From Zizania palustris (taxonomy: Eukaryota > Streptophyta > Magnoliopsida > Poales > Poaceae), in contig JAAALK010000289.1 in assembly GCA_019279435.1 (NCBI GenBank), forward strand, positions 10,856,342-10,920,341: a stretch of 64,000 bases of DNA. Direction: 5' to 3'. The position numbers and the translations under genes were made by a program. The notes beneath the pieces were generated by a model. That model was not told the origin of the DNA. It did no database searches and saw only the letters and a program-made list of their open reading frames with translations. Positions 44,236 through 55,860 of this stretch are shown piece after piece; the stretch's first letter is position 1; every line of letters starts with the position of its first letter.

Positions 44236-47200
44236 GCCACCAGGATTGTCCTTTTCGTCCGAGTGCTTCTCTTCTTCTTCGAGGCCAACAGTTTCTTCTA
44301 CTCCTCTTGAAGCTCGACCCAAGTCAGAAGTCTTTCGGAGTTAGTCTCCGTAGGTTCTTCGGCCTGGTACGCCGAATCAGACCAATCCATGTGTTCGGAG
44401 GACGAAGATGCCTTCTCTTCTTCCTCTTCGTTGATATAAGCTAAGACTTCTTGAAAAACCTCGAGGGTGACCTCCCCTTTATCTCCGCGAGGAATAGAGA
44501 AGCGAGAGCGACGGTAGAGCCTTAAGCTCTCGAGGCTTGCCCATTCCTTCCGGAGCCCTTCGGTAAAATCTAGTATCTCGAAGTCAGGTTCCGAAGGGCA
44601 TGACAGAACCTAAAAAGAACAAAACATCCAAACAAGCTCTTCGTTTATAAACTTTTCATTAATTCAAGGGGCTTTACAAGATTTCTTATACATAATTGCC
44701 CTATGAGCTAGACCTGTGGGTCGGTTGGTGGAGCAGGAGGTGCCGGAGCCGGCAAGGTTGGAAGCGGTGGCCTTGTCTGTGCTTGGTTCTACTGATGGGC
44801 CTCGTCGATCCAAGCTTTAGCTGCAGCCTTGTGGTCCATCTTCCAGGTTGACCGGAAAACTTCCCAGGCTGAGGCTACATTCGACGACTGATGCAATAGG
44901 TCCTCAGAGGCAAAGCTTACGGGGGTCGAACCCTCGACTGGAGCGATGGGAATCTGAAGGGCTTCGAGGTGGCGGAGAACTCCAATTCTGGTACACTGAC
45001 CATAGATCTCTCCGTACCGGACAGCGGAGTTCATCATCAGCGACACCGCCACTTGAATCCTCTTCAGTTTCCGGTCTAGGGGTTCACTGGCCGCCGCAGA
45101 AGACGAAGGGCACATAGTGCCAAAATATTCCAAGGTACCCTGAAGGGCATCCAAGGTATGTTCCGCTACACTGGCATTCTTCTTCTCTGCCATCTCTAGC
45201 TCTGCAGCGGTAGCAGACACTTCGGCCACTTGGAGCAGCAAGGAGTTCTTCTGGGCCATTGCTTGCTGGAGAGAACCTTGGAGCTCTACCAGCTGGGTGC
45301 TCGAATTGGCCGCCGCTTGCCGGAGCTTCTCAACCTCCGCCCGGAGCACTAGGCGCTCGGCTTCAGCTTCTTGGGCCGAAGTCCGAAGTGTGTCGCTATC
45401 TTGCCTTGCTAGTCAGAGGGCTTCGTCGGCCTCAGCCCTAGCCCTCCGCTCTTCGAGGACTTCTTCCTCCAACCGAAGTGCTCTTTCTTTGGAGCCCTTG
45501 AGCGCAGTTTGGAGGGTGGTAACCTTCCTTTTGAGTCGATTGGTTTCGACTTCATTGGAAGTCGCTGCCGCTCTAGCAAGGACGAATTGCTGCAAAAAGA
45601 ACAAGTAAGAGCCAGGTGTTTACATTTATTAATTGAAAATATTTGCAGTACTCTTTATACCTGAAGGGCAGCCCTTTCGAGGACCATGTTGAGCATCGGG
45701 GCCATGGCTTCGCTCAGAGCAGAGACTAAGTCAGAGTTGGCAATGTCCTATCTTTTCTCCGCCAACGGCTCCAGGAGTGCCTGGAGGCCTGTCCGGTGTT
45801 CCAAAAACGGAGCCAGTAGAGGAAGCCAAGACGAAGCTTGGCGATCATCTGTCGTGGCCTCTTCCTCCGAGTTACTAGCCGAGGTCGTCGTTGGGCTGGG
45901 AAGGAGTCCGAGGCTAGACATGCTTTTGCCCCTCCCCGGCATGAAGGCAGGCGGCTCGACTATGGTGGAGGTGGCTCTTCCTTCGACGGCTACCCCTTCG
46001 GCTGGAGCCGCATCAGCAGGGGCGACCTCAGTCACCGAAGCCGTGTCGGCAAGAACGGCCCCCGCCACCGGGGCTGGGGCGTCTAGTGGAGTCGAGGTGT
46101 CCATTGGAACAACAACCCCCGAAGAATCTGAGTCTTCGTGTGCAGCTGGGGCTTTGTCACCTTTCGATTTGCCTACAGTATCAAGGTATTTGTTGAGCAT
46201 TTACAAGTAAAAATTGTTGCAGGAATCGACCAAGGCAAAAGATTTGAAGTATACCTTCGGAGCCGCCGTGAGGCAAAATCGTCGGGTCCTCTAGAACTTC
46301 GTACATCCGGAGGATCTCATCGATGTCGTCCCCCGAAGTCCTCTCCGGAGTGTTTTCCGCTGGAACCTCGACCTCCGTCGTGATCACCCCAGCTACAGGC
46401 GAGTTGGGGGCGACATTGTTCGGCTCCGAGTTCTCGACAGCGGGCACAAGTGTGCGTGCTGAGTCTACCTCCACAACTTCCCGGGCAGAAGCTTCAGTCG
46501 AGACCCCAGCCGCATTTTCGTCGCCCTCCAAGAGATAGTTCTCGAAGGTCTTCGCTAGTTGGGCGCTGGAGTCCTCGTTCCCGGAATCCTCCGAAGCCGA
46601 GCTCCGAGCATCCAAGGATGAAGTAGACGAAGCGGGAGCCAGTCGCGGAGGGATATTTACCACCTTCTTCTTCAAGGGGGTCTTGCCGGCCTTCTTCAGA
46701 GGCTCGGCGGTGGCTTTCCTTTTCCTAGGGGCTGCTCCGGCTAAGTTAAAGTCCGGAAGTGGAGGGGGCACCATCCCGAGAGCTCTCCACACTCTGTTGG
46801 AGCGCTCCCAGCTCCCCACCAGCTCCAACCTCTTCTGTCTTTCAGCCACCGTAGGGGTTCTGAGGACCCGTTCGGTGGCCTGAGCTATCTCCTCCGGAGC
46901 TAACGCCAGCGGAGCCGCTGAAAAACGGGTAACATATTATGAGTATGTTGTTTCCATCATCTAACATATTATTACAGGAGTTGAAGTCTTACCTAAAGCT
47001 CAGATCTCACCCTTTGAAGCCTATTTAAACACTATCGGCCAGCTGGCCCCGAGGGGTGGAATCCGAAGAGCAATGAACTCCTCGGCGAGGTCGTGGATGC
47101 TCATACGGTTGGCCACTGAAGTCTGTAGCCCTAGCCGCGTTGAGAGCAGGCTAGGGTTCGGAGCAACCTCCGCAACCTTCCGGAACCAGATCTCCTAAAG

Positions 47201-47887
47201 AGCCCCTGCGAGGGGAGAGTCCTCTCCGACTTCGGCGTAAAACCACCAAAGGATCGAGTTGGTGTACCATCGATCGTTGATGGCCTTCGCTGGGAAGTGT
47301 TGGGCGTGCTCTCTCCGCAACTGAAAGTTGACGCTACTGAAGGCTGTTATCACCTTGGTGTCCCCGGGACCATCTTGCGGCTTCGTCTAGCAGATGGATT
47401 CGTGGGTGGCGGCGAAGACCTCTGATCGCCCCTCGCACCCTTCGGTCCGTAGTGCTCATTCGAAGACAGCCAGGCAGGCGATGGCATTGGGAGACAACTG
47501 AGGTAAGGTGATGTGGAACATATCCAATACCTCTGCTAGGAAGTCGATGGCCAGAAGTCCCAAGCCTGCCTCGAAGAAGGCCTCAAAAACCATGACTTCT
47601 CCGCTCCGTGGCCTCGAGGTTGATTCCGACCCAGGGACTCGAGTCCTCAGTCCGGTCCCCAGCTTCCCTTCCACGACCTCTTGAATGGACTCGGCGGTGC
47701 TCGTGGAATGGCCGATGAGGAAGCTCTGAGGGATCTTCTTCTTGGATGGCGGGCGGAGCTCCCAGTGGTTCTTGGGCCAGGCGTCGCCCGGAGCTCCCGC
47801 CATTGCTGCTACGGCTGAGGCGGCCCACGTTTGCCTCTGCGCCAGAGTGCCTGCTGCTGCCGGAACGGTGTGGCTAGTCCTGACCAT
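44236..47887 (-). pseudogene. Antisense gene (PF04195-like) of C, multi-exon, with stops
   Basis: Opposite to pol. Exon 1 47887-46993 (ATG at MVRTSHTV; then VFEAFFEAGLGLLAIDFLAEVLD, LPQLSPNAIACLAVFE, the 'putative gypsy-type transposon' domain). Intron 46992-46918 (AG|GTAAGA...TTTTTCAG). Exon 2 46917 to about 46245 (RQKRLELVGSWERSNRVW, PPPLPD, then basic). Exon 3 about 46168-45662 (Ser/Ala-rich). Exon 4 about 45592-44791 (heptad-rich coiled coil, then WKMDHKAAAKAWIDEA and stop). A further conserved block after an acceptor near 44605 (EILDFTEGLRKEWASLESLR, EVLAYINEEEEEK, WSD, LQEE). In-frame stops at about 47456, 47385 and 45410, plus others, mostly TGA or TAG where D has an amino acid. Function unknown; a gag-like or nucleic-acid-binding role has only been guessed. 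Confidence 0.75.
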
Positions 47888-47980
47888 GGCTCGGTGGACT
47901 GAAAGATTGTGAGAATTGAAGGTTGAAGGAAGGGAATCGCAGATGCTAGGCACGGTAAAAAGTCTTGGGTAAATTCTAAT

Positions 47981-47995
47981 CCCCTTTTTATAACC
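47981..47995 (-). promoter_or_regulatory. TATA box upstream of the antisense gene of C
   Basis: Minus-strand TATAAAAAGGGG (about 47981-47992) lies some 95 bp upstream of the ATG at 47887. This supports a dedicated promoter within the element, separate from the LTR. The stretch 48000-48365 to the 3' LTR shows no other feature. Confidence 0.55.
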
Positions 47996-48365
47996 GTCCG
48001 CTGGTTGATGTGCTTCGATCGCATTCACACTGCAGGTTCAACTTCTGTCACGGGCAAATGGGTCCAGAAAGTGGAACGGCGAGAGACTGCCGTAAATTTC
48101 GACCGTTACCTTTTACAGAGCGTAACGGCTACTTGCGCAGTAACGGTTATAATCAAACGGTTCCTTACGACGTTTGGGCTTCGTAAGGGTACTCTTTCCC
48201 ACGAGGTATTCACACAGCGGTTGAGAACTCGGAGTCGGGGTCCGAATGCTTTGGATCAGGGATCCTCCGAAAGAGTGTAATGTGTTCAAATTTTCTCTAA
48301 GTCTCAGAATATGAAAATATTCCTTGCGTATACTGCCTCCCTTCTATACAGGTTAAATTCGGAGA

Positions 48366-48384
48366 GGCGTATTTGAGGGCCTAC
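48366..48384 (+). promoter_or_regulatory. Polypurine-tract region of C
   Basis: TTTGAGGGCCTAC directly precedes the 3' LTR. The same GAGGGSCTAC followed by TGTTGGGGG occurs, on the minus strand, beside D's LTR. Confidence 0.6.
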
Positions 48385-48879
48385 TGTTGGGGGAAAATAC
48401 ATCATTTTCAGGACTAAGAGATTAACAGTTCACAGAGACCCACTAAGCTTCGGAGCTGATGGGTTCATACTCGAAGGTGGAGACGTTAAGCCGAAGGGTA
48501 CCTCGATCTGAAGTCTGAAGGAGCCCTCCACAAGATATGAAGCTCCGAAGCAGAGTGGCAGGATTGATAAGACGTTTGGCTTATCCATTTGCCTCGGATA
48601 GATTTTACCATTTTAACCCTATTTAGGGTACCGAATAGGTTCCACTATGTCGGTTGTAATCAAGGGGTAAATAGGTCTTTTCCTTAGAATTTTTTTGCCT
48701 ATAAATACCCCCCTCTTCACCTTGTAACGTGGATCGGATACTCAGCTATTCTAATACACACATTCGGACTACTTAAGCTATTATCCATTCGGAGGCTTGA
48801 GATAGTCCTTAAAGACAAGCTCACTGTTTGTCCGTTCTTGATCTCAGAGAACCTGTTAGCGTAATCTTTTAAGCCAACA
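48385..48879 (+). mobile_element. 3' LTR of C
   Basis: 495 bp, TGTTGGGGGAAAATACATC...AAGCCAACA, followed by the GTAGT duplication and then A' sequence. It differs from the 5' LTR mainly by transitions and a C-run length difference beside the TATA box. Confidence 0.95.
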
Positions 48880-48951
48880 GTAGTAAACATTACAAGTGTA
48901 TCCTGTGACTAAGAAGTAAAAGTAAGCGGTGCTTCCACTCGTTGTGCTTCC

Positions 48952-51900
48952 TTAATTGAGTTTATTAGCTGCATGTGAACTAAATTGGTCTATTTTAGCT
49001 TCATCAATCAACCTGCAAAAGTGCAAACCATGCATGTTAGTTAACTTCATAAAAAACATGTTGTCCTAAACAAATATCCACTTATAACTTTAGTTCCTGC
49101 TGAAAGTAAGGGGTACATCAGAAAGGTAATATTTGATGATTTGATATTTTGTGGCCAGCACTAAAAGATGACATTTTTATTTCGTACCTATCCCTTCCTT
49201 CTTGATTTACGGTTCTTAGCTGTGACCACCAGTTGTTGTGAAGAAATAAAAGTCGCTGGTGCTATTTCATTGTTGGTACTGAAAAGATTTCTAGCCAAAC
49301 TATTAGAAGATCTAGTTTGGCGAGGAGGCCGTCGATTTTCTTTCTCTTTAGTTAGAATGCTTGTTGGTTTAGACTGTGAAAGAATAGAATTTTTGAAAAA
49401 TATTAGTTATATGAAGTGCATAAAAAATGATGATTTTATCCATTTGTGCAATTATAGTATTACCAGATTTATTGTATTTTCTTCTTCATCTTTGTCCTGA
49501 TTGGTCTCCCTACTTGATGTTACTACAACCTGTAGTGTATGGATGATTACTTGGTTATCCTACAATTTGGAAAGCAGTTTCATTGTCAGCACACATCTGG
49601 ATGAAAATGAAATAATGTTGAAATTATTTATTGAAATATTTTACCTTGTGTATTGGTTCTCTTTGCTGTGCAATCAAAGAAAGAAACTCTTGCCTGAGTT
49701 CTTCTCTCAGTTATTCCCTCAGTTGTTTCCTTAGTTCTTCCTTTTTCACTTCCCTGTCTGTGCCATCTGTTTCATGTTGTTCTTCCAATTTTCTTATCTT
49801 ATCTTCCAACTCATTATTTCTATTCTGTGCTGCAGCTGCAGCACGTGCTTGATCTTCTTGTTTTTCATTGAATAGGTGGCTTCGTGTTGGTTATCTTGCG
49901 ATGTATCCATGGCCATGCAACATGGATGATTTGCTTTTGGTGCTTATCCTGTAGGATGACTGGAAAATAATGCTTTCCTCTTCAACAGTTAGGACTGATC
50001 TTTTTGACATTTCTTCTCACTAAGAAATCTTAGCAACTACATCATACTAATTGAAAAAGAGCAGAGAGGATTGTAAAAAATCAGTAGCTTATAAAGAGAT
50101 TCATCGTAATAACTTATTCAGCTTGACAATTTTGCACGAGATAGTACTCACATAGACATCTTGTGATGCATTGTTTGACCATTTTCCATCCTTCGTGTGA
50201 GTAGCCATCCATAGCTGCAAAATGCTTGGCTCTGCACTAGTTTTCGGGTCTCTCTAACATGGCAATAATGTACATTTGTATCAATGGCTGAACATTTTTT
50301 AAACAGTTCAGACTTTGTATATATTTCAAGCATGATTACCTTCTCGTAGCTTAACTGGGAGAAAGGTTTTGATCCCATCAAATTCTTTGTCTTTTGTTGG
50401 TATCGGTTTTCAAAGTTTTGGCAACTAACCTTCTGGCAAAGGAAGAACAATGCATTGTGAAAATTGAACAATGTGTGCTTTCGGGGACAATAAATTTGTA
50501 GAGAGCCTTGAATTCATTTGTACCAAAATAAAGCATCAAGTAATGCCACTCAACAATCTCTACATCTTTTGGCTTATTCTTCATTCGCTCTTCATAGTTG
50601 TTGTAGGCCTTGTACGTTGCACTAAATGTTGATCGTCATCCTTTGTACCTTTCCCATCGTGTCTGTAATGTTCATTTTAGTGTTAATCAAGGATTCCAAA
50701 AACATGTTACACCACCAAGATTTCAAGAATGAACATTATTAGAGGACAAATGAAGAACGCACCAGAATGTCATTTGCTATTTCATCTTTCACATTTTCTT
50801 CAAGTCTTTCAGCTTCTAACTCCAATTATTGGAGCTCTCTTCATTGTGAACATTACCGCTTCATCCACAAAAGTGCGGGAGTTTTCTCCAATGGGCCCTC
50901 CCAGCATTTTTGAAAACTGGATCTGTAGTTTTTGGGAATGAGCTCTAATTCTCTTGTTGGCTGCTGATAATCCTTTGAGTGGACCACGTCCCCATCTCTT
51001 AGCCTGTTGGGTACTAATTCATTAAATAAATTGAAGCAATAGAAATTATCATTGTCAAGGAGGAACCGTATATGTTTTGTAGGTATGTTGAAAAAAAAGT
51101 ATGCAGAACAAACCAGCTCTAATTCTCTTATTTTGCTGAGCATGAGATGGTCAATCTTCAGGTTGGTTTGGGATGTCAATAATTTCTTGCTCAAAATTTG
51201 CACTAGCAGCACTGGATTGCTTATCTGTATATGACACTACAAAGAATTATAAAAAAAGTTATGAAGACAAGTTGGGTGTATATAAAAATATTAGTACAAT
51301 ACGAAACAAATTGAATTACAAATTTCTAGAGGATAGCCTTTTTGCCCCAACCATTCCTTGTAGGCTTTTATTGATTCCTCCCTGAAGTCATCTTTTAACT
51401 CAGCAAATAAATCAATGTCAGTGCTAGGTGGCATGCAAAATTACTTTTTATTTTATATTTGTGACCGGTGCAACAATTTGTATTTCATACCCTTGTCTGT
51501 TTCATCTTGTAGCTTTGCAAGCCAACCCTTGTGTTCATCAATTGATTCATCTATAAAAGCTTCAAGCTCATTGAAGATATGATCCCTAGGTCTTTTCATG
51601 GGTGTTATGCTAACTGTTGCAGTTGTTTCTTGCTCCTTGTTAACAACAATCTGATTTCTCTTTCCCTCATATTGTTTTTAATCATTAATTCTGCATATCT
51701 TGTAAAATCGATGACCGCAAGAGTAGCTAAATCTCTACCACATCGCTTTTTGTAGTATAAGAAGTCCAGGACACCATACCCAAGCTGATCCTTTAGAGAT
51801 ACCAAGGTTGCAAAAATTACATCGGCTCTATTGATTTTGAACATTACAAATTCTCTATCTAGAAGTCCTCTCTTGCAATGAACATATAAAGTCTAGTTTT

Positions 51901-52514
51901 CACACATCCTTCTAGCACTGCATACATATGGTTTAAGTTGATCTCATATCATGTTGATATGATTGATAAACATGTTTCAATCATAATAACTACAGATAGA
52001 GATGGAGATAATAAATTATACTAACATGCATACATTGATAATTTCATGGTTGTAATAAACATCTTAATTATTTGAAATTCACAAAAATGAATCAGAATTG
52101 TCTGTAGTACTAGCCATATAAGAGCACATAAATTTCATTGTAGTGCACTAATCATAGTACTTACCCCATGGTGTATGGATGACTAAACCCTTGTTCGTCT
52201 TCGAGCTCCATGGTGGCTTCAACATATCTGCTCGTGCCTAGGAGAGCATGATCCTCACCGGCACTGGTGGCCTCAGTTGGTTCCGTAGATAATGTCGTAG
52301 GAGTCAGTGGGAGTGGTGTCCTAGATGGCGGTAGAGGCGGCGCTGTGGTTGTAAGCAAAGGCGACGCCTTGGTAGGAGGGAGAGGGCGCGCCATGGATGC
52401 AGGGTAGAGTGGGGTGCTTGGGAGAAGGACAATGCGTATCTTGGGAGAAGCCGAGAAGGTCAGCGCGGCTATGAGATTATGGGAGGGGTTGAGGTTTCCA
52501 TAATATTTTACCAA
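48952..52514 (-). pseudogene. PTTA-type (Transposase_24) gene of A', decayed
   Basis: Inverted counterpart of 489-4004. Read leftward: Pro/Thr-rich start (52514-52161), INRADVIFATLVSLKDQ and YYKKRCGRDLATL (51844-51605), VHSKDYQQPTRELELIPKNYR and WEGPLEKTPALLW (51212-50853), WHYLMLYFGTNEFKALYKF (50584-50378), ELFKKCSAIDTNVHYCH (50471-50148), a Gln/Glu-rich coiled coil (49850-49640), ending near 48952. It reads through the place where A has a stop (A 1308), but has its own one-base loss near LLLT (about 51640) and other breaks. The two copies were therefore damaged independently. Confidence 0.75.
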
Positions 52515-52599
52515 TTATTGCGGTGTTCAATGGGGTTAGTTTTTTGGAACAAAAATTTTGACGGGGTTAGCATTTGCAGCGAATGTTTTGGCGGGTTAA

Positions 52600-52990
52600 C
52601 AATTGAACTAAAATTTTAGAAAACTAAGTTTGATTTCATTTGAATTGAAATTTTACAAAATTAAGTTGGATTTAATTTGAATTGTAATTGTACACAACTA
52701 AGTTGATTTCATTTGAATTGGAATTGTACTCAAGTAAGTTGTATTTCATTTGAATTGGAATTGTACACAACTAAGTTTGATTTTATTTGAATTGAAATTT
52801 TACACAACTAAGTTGTATTTCATTTGAATTGGAATTGTAAACAACTAAGTTTGATTTCATTTGAATTGGTAATGTACACAACTAACTTGATTTCATTTGA
52901 ACTGGAGTTGTACACAACTAAGTTGGATTTCATCTGAATTGGAGTTGTACACAACTAAGTTGGATTTCATTTGATTTGGAAATGTACACA
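52600..52990. repeat. 37-38-bp tandem repeat array of CACTA A'
   Basis: About ten units containing TTGTACACAACTAAGTTGGA and TTTCATTTGAATTGG, the reverse complement of the array at 1-395. It abuts the end of TNPD homology at about 52991. A 90-bp block with CCCGCC-type repeats separates it from the PTTA gene start, as in A. Confidence 0.92.
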
Positions 52991-54625
52991 ACTAATTGAA
53001 AAATTGCTCTTTTTCCTCCAATTGTGCCATCTAGTTTCTTCCTCGCGCTGCTTTCTCTTTTTAGTATGCAACCCAAATTTCACTTGCTCAAAACTCTCAT
53101 ACTGCGCCAACACTTGCTGTCCAGTGAGGGGCACTGGAGCCTCCCTTCTTTTAGCCTCATTATTGAAACTAAATTTGTTCTTTCGCCTATTGTGATCTAA
53201 AGGCAAAAAACGGAGATGTCCCAGGTAGCAATGCTTGGAGCCATATTTTAGCCACAAGTAGCCAGTGTCCTTGTGGCAGTAGGGACATGCAAACTTGCCT
53301 TTTGTGCTCCAACCTGATAGCATAGCATACGCAGGAAAATCATTAATTGTCCAAAGTAAAACTGCACGTAGATTAAAATTATTCTTTGCCTTTGCATCCC
53401 AAGTTTCAACACCATTCTCCCAAAGATCCTTTAGCTCATTAATTAGGGGTTGCATGTAGACATCAATATTCATCCTAGGAGATTTTGGACCAGAGATCAA
53501 CATCAACATCATCCAATACGATTGTTTGAAACATAACCAAGGAGGCAAGTTATACGGTATCAATATCACTAGCCACGTAGTATATGTCATATTCAACATA
53601 CCAAATGGATTAAAACTATCAGATGCAAGACCAAGCCTAATATTGCGTGGATCCATTGCAAAGTTTGTAAACTTGTTATCTACATGATTCCTCGCCAAAG
53701 AGTTAGCAGGGTGCCGCATTTTCCCATCATTGATCAATTCGTCCTTGTGCCATCGCATATATGATATTGTTTCCTCTCCCATAAACAATATTTGGAGTCG
53801 AGGAATAAGCGTAAAATATCTTAGAATTTTCCTTGGATGACGTTTTTTTGTCGCAATGCCGCTAACTTCACCATCTTCAGCACAATCTTTCATTTTCCAC
53901 TGAAACACCACATGTTGGGCATGTATCCATATGTCCAAAATCACCTCGAAACAACACACAATAATTCACACATGCATGAATCTTTTTGTAGTCAAGTCCT
54001 AGATCACGAACAACCCTCTACACTTTGTCCAAGGTGTTTGGGATAGAGTGCCCTTTAGGTAGCACTAGTGAGAATAAAAGAAGTATAGCCTCCAAGGCAC
54101 TGTTACTCACACCAAACATGCACTTAATATGAAGAGCCTGACAATGAAAGAAACCTTAGTGGCCTCTTTGCAACCCGGGTACAGTTCCTTCTATGCCTCT
54201 TGCAATAAGTTAAAGAACTTCTTGGCACCCTCATTTGGCTCTTCATTATTACCTCCCACAATTTCTCCACGCATAGCACCCCTAATTAGTGAAGTCACCA
54301 GATTACGCACAAGAGGACCATCACCTATTGCATCATGATCATTGCAATCTACATCATCATGATCATCTCGAGGTTCACATTTCTGGATGAAACTTTAATC
54401 AAACCCTTTCATCAGCAAATGAAACTAAAAATCTATTTTGTTCATGAATGACATGCCACGGCACCTTGAACAGGGACAAGCTATAGTCTCTCCTTTACTT
54501 GTGCCTTCCAATGTTTCATCAACAAATTTCTTGAAAAGTTCTTGCCACTCATAATTTGACTTATCCATGCACATCCAACTTCGGTCATGACACGACATCT
54601 TATCTCTGAACAAGTAGCGTCGCAT
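52991..54625 (-). pseudogene. N-terminal half of a TNPD transposase, element A'
   Basis: 54625-54425: Transposon-associated domain (DRSWMCMDK, FKKFVDETL, ACPCSRCRGMSF). Degenerate stretch to about 53990 with stops (remnants of GCKEATKVSFI..LFILSACLV). 53959-52991: TNP2 region (RWHKDELINDGKMRHPANS, DPRNIRLGLASDSFNPFG, LISGPKSPRMNIDVYMQPL, WTINDFPAYAMLSGWSTKGKFACPYC, LRFLPLDH). Homology stops at RWHNWRKKSNFS, just where relatives continue into the catalytic-core C-terminal half, and the tandem array begins. DUF4218 and DUF4216 are absent. It cannot encode an active transposase. Confidence 0.85.
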
Positions 54626-54890
54626 TCAATTATTTCTCACACACAATTGACACCAAACCCAACTGAGCATGCATGAATAGTAGAGATTGACATTACATAA
54701 ACATTTATGATCACTAACTGAACAGATTGGATCATTGGCACAGACGATGGAGGAGAATGCTGGAGGCGCGCTGCACGGCTAGAGTCTAGTCCGCAAGGGT
54801 GGGTGCACACAGTGCGGAGTAGAGGGCAGCGGTGGTGGTGGTGGAGAGGAGAGGTGCAGGCGCACGGCTAGGGCATTGGGAGAAGGTAAG
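54626..54890. other. No recognised feature; lost 5' end of A'
   Basis: Non-coding, with a (GGT)n run near 54830. The CACTA terminus of A' expected here is not present. Confidence 0.4.
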
Positions 54891-55860
54891 TGTAACACCC
54901 CAAATTTTCAGAGAAATAAAAATACCATTTAATATATTTTTCTAGAGATAATTTATTTTGAAATGCCTTTAATGCCCTTCTAAGCTTAATTGAACTAGAA
55001 CCTAGGTAAAACATCCAAACCAGGAGCTAGAAAATTTTGTATATGATCCCAAGGCCAATATATATTTTTGAGAATTTTTACAAATTTGTATCACCCTTGG
55101 AAGTAGCCCAAATATTTTAAACTAATTTCTGCAATTATTTTTATTCTGAAAATAATTGAAACAGAAACGGGCCTCCTCCCCCTCTTCTCCCTCCACCGGC
55201 CGGCCCAGCCCACTCCCTCCCCACTCCCCGTACTAACACCCGGGCCCCGCTTGTCAGCGAGGCCCTCTCCCTTCGCGCGCGCGCCCGACTACCTGACCCC
55301 ACCTGTCGGTTTCGCCCCGTTACCACATCCACACCTGTACCCCGCTGACCTGTGGCCCCCGCCTGTCAGGACTGTCGTCCACCTCACGCCATCGCCCCTG
55401 AATCCCGCCAGCCGATGACCTCGCCCTCGGATCCGCCTCGCCGGCCCCTCTCCCATTAAATTGGAGCTATTAATTGGTCCCCCGAGCCCTCGTCATGGCC
55501 CATGGCCCGCTCGCCATCGCCGGAGAAGATGACCGGTGTGGGTAAACTACCCGTGCCTTGTCGGATTCATCCCTGACCACGCGATCATGATCTGACGGCC
55601 GAGATTAAATCCATCCCTCTGTTTAATCTGGTCCGTCAGATCTAAGTGAAGCAGTACGGTGTGATCTCGTGCGTCCATTAGTGTTTAAATCCCGCATCGA
55701 ATCTGGGCCATCCATCGCGTACCGGTTCAACGTCTTAATTCTGGCCGTCCACGTTAACTTAACTCCCCCGCCTCGCCCATGGCCACCCGATCACGATCGA
55801 ACGGTGGATCTAGATCCGGTGGATGCGCACAGTGCGCGGGTTCACGGTGAACCCAGTTCA
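54891..55860 (+). mobile_element. LTR-like segment (incomplete or unresolved)
   Basis: Begins TGTAACACCCCAAATTTTCAG, a start used by many grass gypsy LTRs, followed by AT-rich then strongly GC-rich sequence and GATCTGACGGCCGAGATTAAA-type elements common in such LTRs. It ends about where G1 pol resumes (55861). No matching 5-bp duplication of the GTAAG before it was found, so a solo LTR is only one reading. Confidence 0.4.

Larger units (their letters stand above)
37366..48879 (+). mobile_element. Tat-type Ty3/gypsy element C with antisense gene, TSD GTAGT
   Basis: Complete 11.5-kb LTR element: LTRs 37366-37864 and 48385-48879, flanked by GTAGT (37361-37365 and 48880-48884). Order inside: primer site, gag-protease-RT-RNase H-archaeal-type RNase H-integrase in one frame, a spacer with a tandem repeat, an antisense gene, a purine-rich tract. 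Two RNase H domains plus an antisense gene between pol and the 3' LTR are features of the Tat lineage (Retand/RIRE2-like). Counting by eye, the LTRs differ at just over 20 of about 495 positions; with the often-used grass LTR rate of 1.3e-8 per site per year that is roughly 1.5-2 million years. Non-autonomous now because of stops. Confidence 0.93.
36062..54890 (-). mobile_element. CACTA element A', inverted relative of A, 5' end lost
   Basis: The right-hand CACTA end (3' end of the element) is at 36062: CACTATTGGATTTTCACC, against CACTACTGGATTTTCACC in A. Then, moving right: subterminal repeats (36190-37250), gypsy element C (37366-48879), the PTTA gene (52514-48952), the 37-38-bp array (52600-52990) and a TNPD N-terminal half (54625-52991). 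No CACTA terminus is found near 54640-54900, and about 100 codons of flanking G1 pol are missing there, so the 5' end was probably deleted together with flanking DNA. A' and A point towards each other with 13.6 kb between their 3' ends. Confidence 0.82.

Noticed and set aside
54891..55860. Host gene promoter and 5' UTR (GC-rich, TGTAACACC start)
   Set aside because: No coding exon follows; downstream sequence is gypsy pol. An LTR-like reading fits better, though unresolved.
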